From Nitrosomonas ureae (GTDB lineage Bacteria; Pseudomonadota; Gammaproteobacteria; Burkholderiales; Nitrosomonadaceae): DNA of 64,000 nucleotides. The position numbers were made by a program, and so were the translations under genes. Where the stretch lies: NCBI RefSeq assembly GCF_900108305.1, contig NZ_FNUX01000001.1, forward strand, positions 1 to 64,000. Reading direction: 5' to 3'. The notes under the pieces were generated by a model, which had not been told where the DNA came from, ran no database searches, and was given only the letters and a program-made list of their open reading frames with translations. Positions 58,658 through 64,000 of the stretch are shown here, piece after piece. The stretch's first letter is position 1, and the number at the start of each line of letters is the position of its first letter.

Positions 58658-61600
58658 ATGTTTGAACGCATTTTACATATATCCATCTATCAACGCGGTA
58701 TCGTGCTGATGGCGGTGCTGGCAATGGCTGCATTTGGCATCTACAACTACCTGAAACTACCCATTGACGCTGTGCCGGATATCACCAATGTGCAGGTACA
58801 AATCAATACTACAGCACCCGGTTATTCACCTCTGGAAGCTGAGCAACGTATCACTTTTCCGATTGAGATGGCGATGGCCGGTTTGCCCAATCTTGAATAC
58901 ACACGATCTCTCTCGCGTTACGGGTTATCGCAAGTTACGGTAATTTTTAAGGACGGCACTGACATTTATCTGGTACGGCAATTGGTCAGTCAACGGATTC
59001 AGGAAACCAGAAGCCGGTTACCGACCGGAATCGTACCTACGATGGGACCTATTTCCACAGGTCTGGGTGAAATCTTCATGTGGACTGTCGATGCGGAAAA
59101 AAATGCGCGCAAGCCGGATGGCACTCCGTATACAGCGACTGATTTGCGCGAGATTGAAGACTGGATTATCAAGCCGCGAATGCGTATGGTGGAAGGAATC
59201 ACTGAAGTCAACTCCGTCGGTGGTTATGTCAAGCAATTTCATGTGACACCTTATCCTGAGAAATTGATTTCATTCGGGCTCACATTGCAAGACTTGGTAC
59301 TTGCGCTGGAACGTAATAATCTCAATGTAGGTGCCGGCTATATCGAGAAAAGCGGCGAACAGTATCTGGTCAGAGTGCCCGGGCAGGTGGTGAATCTGGC
59401 CGAAATCGGCGAGATCATTCTGAGCAGTAATCAAGGCGTGCCGATACGAATCAAAAACGTAGCTGATGTACTGATCGGCAAGGAGTTACGCACTGGCGCC
59501 GCAACCCAGAACGGCACGGAAGTAGTGCTGGGCACGGCACATATGCTGATCGGGGAAAATAGCCGCATCGTTTCACAGGCAGCAGCGGAAAAACTGGCCG
59601 AAATCAACCGTAGCCTGCCTGCCGGTGTGGTTGCGACACCTGTTTATAACCGCACCACATTGGTCGACAAAACCATCAGCACAGTTTCAAATAATCTGCT
59701 GGAAGGTGCCGCATTGGTCATTGTCGTATTGTTCATAGCACTTGGTAACTTGCGTGCCGCCCTGATTACCGCCCTGATTATTCCTCTGTCAATGCTGTTC
59801 ACTATCAGCGGCATGGTGGCCAACAATGTCAGCGCCAATCTGCTGAGCTTAGGCGCGCTTGATTTTGGCATTATCGTCGATGGTGCTGTCATTATTGTCG
59901 AGAACTGTATTCGCCGCCTTTCCCTTGAACAAGGGCGGCTGGGGCGAGAATTGACACCTGCTGAGCGCTTCGAAATTGTTTTTGATGCTTCCAAGGAAGT
60001 AAGGCGGGCGCTGCTGTTCGGACAAATTATTATCATGGTGGTTTATTTACCGGTATTCGCACTGTCCGGAGTGGAAGGAAAAATGTTCCATCCCATGGCC
60101 TTCACGGTTCTACTGGCATTGTTAGGAGCGGTATTTCTATCGGTGACATTTGTACCGGCGGCAGTGGCTATGTTCCTCTCTGGAAAAATGATGGAAAAAG
60201 AAGGATCCGCCGTGCTATGGGCTAAGAAAATCTATGCCCCTACACTGGATGCCGCCATGGATAACAAGGGATTGACGGTTACCATCGCCGCCGTCATTGT
60301 GGTGTTGTCGCTGTTGCTGACTACACGCATGGGCAGCGAATTCATTCCCAGTCTCGATGAAGAGGATATCGCACTGCATGCAATCCGGATACCCGGCACA
60401 AGTCTGAGTACAGCCATTGAAATGCAGAATGAGTTGGAAGAAACGATCAAAAAATTCTCCGAAGTCAGTCGGGTATTTTCTAAAATCGGTACTGCAGAGA
60501 TTGCCACCGACCCGATGCCACCCAGCGTCGCGGATATTTTTATCATTCTAAAACCGCAATCCGAATGGTCCGGGAAGTATCGCAACAAAGAAGAATTAAT
60601 CACTGCGATGGAACAAGCGGTACTGAAAGTGCCAGGCAATAACTATGAATTCACGCAACCGATACAGATGCGATTTAACGAACTATTATCCGGGGTGCGT
60701 GCGGATGTCGCGGTAAAAGTATTTGGCGATGATCTCGACGTCATGCTCAATGTCGCCGAACAGATTGAGAAAATCGTCAAAGCCGTTCCCGGCGCGGCAG
60801 ATGTACGGATCGAACAAATCACGGGGCTGCCGGTATTGTCAATTCAGATGGACCGGACAAAAATGGCGCGTTATGGTCTCAATGGCAGCGATGTACAGGA
60901 TGCCATCAATATTGCGATTGGTGGCAGAACTACCGGTTTGATTTTCGAGGGCGATCGCCGTTTCGAGCTGCAGGTGCGTTTACCGGAACAGATTCGCGGT
61001 GATATCGAAACACTTAAGCGCTTGCCAATCAAACTTCCGGTACTGAATATGTCCGGAGGCCAGAATGCGCCAGCTGCCGCTTTGCCCATCTACGTCGCGT
61101 TAGGCGAAGTAGCCGATCTGCAAATTGTCACAGGCCCCAATCAAATCAGCCGCGAGAACGGCAAGCGCCGGGTGGTAATCACTACGAATGTACGTGGACG
61201 CGACATCGGTTCTTTCGTCAATGAAGCAGAAAAACTCATCGAGAAGCAAATCAAAATTCCATCGGGCTACTGGCTTGCCTGGGGCGGGCAATTCGAGCAG
61301 CTGATCCAGGCGGCGGAACGCTTGCAGATTGTCATTCCATTGGCGCTTTGCCTAGTATTTTTTCTGCTTTACACCATGCTTGGCAGCTTTCGCGATAGCT
61401 TACTGGTCTTTAGTGCAGTTCCGCTGGCAATCACCGGTGGAATCGCGGCTTTATGGCTACGCGATATTCCCTTGTCGATTTCCGCCGGTGTAGGGTTCAT
61501 CGCCATGTCCGGCGTAGCGGTATTGGATGGCTTGGTGTTGTTGTCGTTTATCCGCGATCTGCGACAGCAGGGGCTCACACTCGACGACGCCATTCGAACG

Positions 61601-61816
61601 GGTTCTCTCATGCGATTACGTCCGGTTCTGATCACGACTTGGGTGGAATCATTGGGGTTTCTGCCCATGGCGCTCAGCACCAGTACCGGCGCCGAAGTAC
61701 AACGTACACTCGCAACGGTGATGATTGGCAGTACATTATCTCAATCCCTGTTATCTTTGCTGGTATTGCCGGTGTTGTATCGAATCGTGCATGGGAGGAA
61801 TATAAGTAAGGAATAA
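58658..61816 (+). CDS. czcA: Heavy-metal RND pump CzcA
   Basis: A 1052-aa inner-membrane HME-RND transporter that expels divalent metal with proton energy. Twelve helices and two large periplasmic loops are seen. TM4 reads DFGIIVDGAVIIVEN at 402-416, placing D402, D408 and E415 at the same positions as in the well-studied Cupriavidus CzcA, which supports the Zn/Co/Cd (HME1) class. It ends in a short charged tail. No regulator gene for the operon is in the window. Confidence 0.95.
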   Translation: MFERILHISIYQRGIVLMAVLAMAAFGIYNYLKLPIDAVPDITNVQVQINTTAPGYSPLEAEQRITFPIEMAMAGLPNLEYTRSLSRYGLSQVTVIFKDGTDIYLVRQLVSQRIQETRSRLPTGIVPTMGPISTGLGEIFMWTVDAEKNARKPDGTPYTATDLREIEDWIIKPRMRMVEGITEVNSVGGYVKQFHVTPYPEKLISFGLTLQDLVLALERNNLNVGAGYIEKSGEQYLVRVPGQVVNLAEIGEIILSSNQGVPIRIKNVADVLIGKELRTGAATQNGTEVVLGTAHMLIGENSRIVSQAAAEKLAEINRSLPAGVVATPVYNRTTLVDKTISTVSNNLLEGAALVIVVLFIALGNLRAALITALIIPLSMLFTISGMVANNVSANLLSLGALDFGIIVDGAVIIVENCIRRLSLEQGRLGRELTPAERFEIVFDASKEVRRALLFGQIIIMVVYLPVFALSGVEGKMFHPMAFTVLLALLGAVFLSVTFVPAAVAMFLSGKMMEKEGSAVLWAKKIYAPTLDAAMDNKGLTVTIAAVIVVLSLLLTTRMGSEFIPSLDEEDIALHAIRIPGTSLSTAIEMQNELEETIKKFSEVSRVFSKIGTAEIATDPMPPSVADIFIILKPQSEWSGKYRNKEELITAMEQAVLKVPGNNYEFTQPIQMRFNELLSGVRADVAVKVFGDDLDVMLNVAEQIEKIVKAVPGAADVRIEQITGLPVLSIQMDRTKMARYGLNGSDVQDAINIAIGGRTTGLIFEGDRRFELQVRLPEQIRGDIETLKRLPIKLPVLNMSGGQNAPAAALPIYVALGEVADLQIVTGPNQISRENGKRRVVITTNVRGRDIGSFVNEAEKLIEKQIKIPSGYWLAWGGQFEQLIQAAERLQIVIPLALCLVFFLLYTMLGSFRDSLLVFSAVPLAITGGIAALWLRDIPLSISAGVGFIAMSGVAVLDGLVLLSFIRDLRQQGLTLDDAIRTGSLMRLRPVLITTWVESLGFLPMALSTSTGAEVQRTLATVMIGSTLSQSLLSLLVLPVLYRIVHGRNISKE

Positions 61817-62105
61817 TCCAGACAAGCCTTGGACAAATCGCTTGATATGTGTTCCAAGGAAAACAATGAGCTTAAAAAGAGCAGGCTTTTCCGCAGAAGA
61901 TCACTCTAAAAGATTATTGAACCGCATCACCATTCCAGCAAAGTATCCTGCACAGATTAAGTATGTTTGTAATTCTGATCAAACTTGCTAAAACAGCTTC
62001 TGTGCAATCAAGGAAGAAATTTTTAAAACTCGGCTTAATGTTCCATCGTTCTCAAGAAAATATACTTAAAATATTTTTTGCGTGAAATCGAATTCAGTCT
62101 ATCGA
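61817..62105. other. Convergent intergenic region, czcA/clpA
   Basis: A 289-bp spacer between convergent genes. An AT-only stem with a T-run (about 62055-62080) may act as a weak terminator for czcA. No gene is recognised. Confidence 0.3.
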
Positions 62106-64000
62106 TCAAATAACTACAGTTTCTTCTTCAAATAGCAGTATTGCTTTGCCATCACTATCCATATCAATCGTCACTTTACCACCATTGACCAAGCGCCCGA
62201 ACAATAATTCATCGGCAAGCACACTACGAATTGTATCTTGGATTAAGCGTTCCATAGGTCGCGCACCCATTAACGGATCAAACCCATGTTTCGCAAGATA
62301 TTTACGCAAATTCTCCGTGAACGTTGCCTCGACCTTCTTCTCTTGCAACTGACTTTCAAGCTGAATCAGAAATTTATCAGAGACTCGCAAAATAATTTCT
62401 TGATCTAAGGGAGCAAAAGAAACAATCGCATCAAGCCTATTACGAAATTCGGGAGTAAATAATTTTTTAATATCAATTAATTCATCGCCAGCAGAATTTG
62501 ATTTTGTGAATCCCATTGAAGATTTTGTAAGCGCTTCAGCCCCTGCATTTGTAGTCATGATAATGATGACATTACGCAAATCCGCTTTACGTCCATTATT
62601 ATCAGTCAATGTTCCATAATCCATAACTTGCAGAAGGATATTAAAAATATCTGTATGCGCTTTCTCGATCTCATCCAATAATAAAACCGAATAGGGATGT
62701 TTAATCACCGCCTCAGTTAACAATCCACCCTGGTCATACCCTACATAACCAGGTGGCGCACCTATCAATCTTGATACTGCGTGACGTTCCATGTACTCGG
62801 ACATATCGAAACGATGCAAATGAATACCCAAAGCATAAGCTAACTGCCTCGCCACTTCAGTTTTCCCAACACCTGTTGGACCTGTAAAAAGAAAAGAGCC
62901 AACTGGCTTTCTTGAATTACCCAGTCCGCTTCTTGCCATCTTAATAGCCGCTGTCAATGTATTAATTGCATTATCTTGACCAAAAACAACCGCTTTCATA
63001 TCGCGCCCCAACGTTTTCAACTTACTACGATCATTTGTAGAGATATTCTGCGACGGGATTCTTGCGATCTTAGCGACCACACTTTCAATTTCTTCTTTAC
63101 CAATAACCTTGCGTTTCTTCGATTTCGGCAATAGTCGCTGCGCAGCACCAGCTTCATCAAGCACATCTATGGCTTTGTCTGGCAAATGTCTATCATTAAT
63201 GTATCGTTCTGATAATTCTGCAGCAGAAACCAATGCACTGCTGGTATATTTAACCTTATGGTGCTGCTCATAGCGTGACTTCAGACCTCGCAAAATGGCA
63301 ACTGTCTCATCCACGCTCGGCTCGTTGACTTCTATCTGCTGAAAACGCCTTGATAGTGCGTGGTCTTTCTCAAAAATTCCACGATACTCACTAAAAGTTG
63401 TCGCACCGATACAACGCAATTGCCCAGTATTTAGAATCGGTTTCAATAAATTTGAAGCATCCATAACTCCACCAGAGGCAGCACCAGCACCAATAAGCGT
63501 ATGAATTTCATCAATAAATAGAATGGCAGCGGGATTATCAGTTAATTGCTTCAGTAAAGTTTTTAAACGTTGCTCAAAATCTCCCCGGTATTTCGTACCC
63601 GCTAATAAAGCCCCCATATCGAGCGAGTAAATTTGATGCTTTAAAAGTAATTCAGGTACATTTTCCTCGACAATTCGTTTTGCCAAGCCTTCCGCAATAG
63701 CGGTTTTCCCAACACCAGCCTCTCCAACCAGCAATGGGTTATTTTTACGGCGCCTACATAGGATTTGTATCACGCGTTCGATTTCTCTTTCACGTCCCAC
63801 CAAAGGATCAATTTTATTTATTAACGCCAAGTGATTTAGATTTACCGTATAATTCTCAAGCAGTCCGGCAGAATTTGACTCATGTTCGGTATCGCTCTCA
63901 TTCGCAGTTTTAGTATCATTTTCATGCGATATTTTCTTAATACTGTGTGAAATGTAATTCACCACGTCCAAACGTGTCACGCCTCTTTGATGCAAGAAAT
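62106..64000 (-). CDS. clpA: ATP-dependent Clp protease ATPase subunit ClpA (5' end outside window)
   Basis: About 630 residues of a Clp unfoldase; the start lies beyond the right edge of the window. It opens inside the N-terminal domain at [22 protein letters not shown] module 1 has [12 protein letters not shown], Walker A GEAGVGKT and [19 protein letters not shown]. Module 2 has Walker A GPTGVGKT and [10 protein letters not shown]. The absence of a long middle domain between modules indicates ClpA rather than ClpB. It feeds unfolded substrates to ClpP; the usual partner clpS, if present, would be just outside the window. Confidence 0.95.
   Translation of the reverse strand, partial: FLHQRGVTRLDVVNYISHSIKKISHENDTKTANESDTEHESNSAGLLENYTVNLNHLALINKIDPLVGREREIERVIQILCRRRKNNPLLVGEAGVGKTAIAEGLAKRIVEENVPELLLKHQIYSLDMGALLAGTKYRGDFEQRLKTLLKQLTDNPAAILFIDEIHTLIGAGAASGGVMDASNLLKPILNTGQLRCIGATTFSEYRGIFEKDHALSRRFQQIEVNEPSVDETVAILRGLKSRYEQHHKVKYTSSALVSAAELSERYINDRHLPDKAIDVLDEAGAAQRLLPKSKKRKVIGKEEIESVVAKIARIPSQNISTNDRSKLKTLGRDMKAVVFGQDNAINTLTAAIKMARSGLGNSRKPVGSFLFTGPTGVGKTEVARQLAYALGIHLHRFDMSEYMERHAVSRLIGAPPGYVGYDQGGLLTEAVIKHPYSVLLLDEIEKAHTDIFNILLQVMDYGTLTDNNGRKADLRNVIIIMTTNAGAEALTKSSMGFTKSNSAGDELIDIKKLFTPEFRNRLDAIVSFAPLDQEIILRVSDKFLIQLESQLQEKKVEATFTENLRKYLAKHGFDPLMGARPMERLIQDTIRSVLADELLFGRLVNGGKVTIDMDSDGKAILLFEEETVVI

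Overview
The window looks like a chromosome segment from a betaproteobacterium, most likely an ammonia oxidiser of the Nitrosomonas type. The pointers are moderate GC, betaproteobacterial gene order (uvrA divergent from MFS-ssb; plsX-fabHDG-acpP-fabF; purM-purN-DUF3108-rsmB), hopanoid genes and short dispersed repeats. The genus is an inference, because no ammonia-oxidation or rRNA gene lies here. No tRNA, rRNA or CRISPR array was recognised.

Layout. 0.6-5.8 kb: an orphan NarL-type response regulator, lysS, and a reverse-strand run perM-like / hda / HAD phosphatase that contains a 150-bp MITE-like repeat. 5.8-8.8 kb: a class III aminotransferase resembling hopanoid HpnO and a secreted aspartoacylase-like deacylase. 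9.4-13.2 kb: purM, purN, a DUF3108 protein and an RsmB-like rRNA methyltransferase. 13.2-18.8 kb: a reverse-strand hopanoid operon, hpnH-hpnB-hpnM-hpnN (radical SAM side-chain synthase, glycosyltransferase, periplasmic lipid carrier, MMPL exporter). 19.4-28.8 kb: a peptidoglycan-binding lipoprotein with tandem repeats, a SelD-associated-type FAD oxidoreductase, a small orphan protein, ssb, a YajR-like MFS transporter, uvrA, glycerate 2-kinase and two poorly known genes. 28.9-34.8 kb: cell-envelope genes, namely a porin, two L,D-transpeptidases flanking a Braun/OprI-type lipoprotein, an IS5-family element and another lipoprotein. 35.0-38.1 kb: a TraB-family membrane protein and an ABC exporter.

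38.2-40.2 kb holds a bufferin/Hvf-type RiPP locus: a small secreted precursor with two adjacent EGKCG motifs, an MNIO (DUF692) enzyme and its DUF2063 partner. By family this would make a copper-binding modified peptide. It is the most distinctive system in the window. A membrane-anchored unknown is divergent from it across an operator-like dyad.

41-47 kb: murJ, an SRPBCC / O-methyltransferase pair of unknown pathway, and a three-domain glycosyltransferase fusion (GT2-GtrA-GT39/ArnT-like). 47.2-55.1 kb: mltG and the fatty-acid cluster fabF-acpP-fabG-fabD-fabH-plsX-rpmF-yceD with divergent maf/yceF. 55.2-61.8 kb: a heavy-metal RND efflux operon (czcI-like, czcC, czcB, czcA). The window ends inside clpA on the reverse strand. 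Copper buffering, Czc-type efflux and envelope remodelling together suggest a metal-exposed environmental lifestyle.
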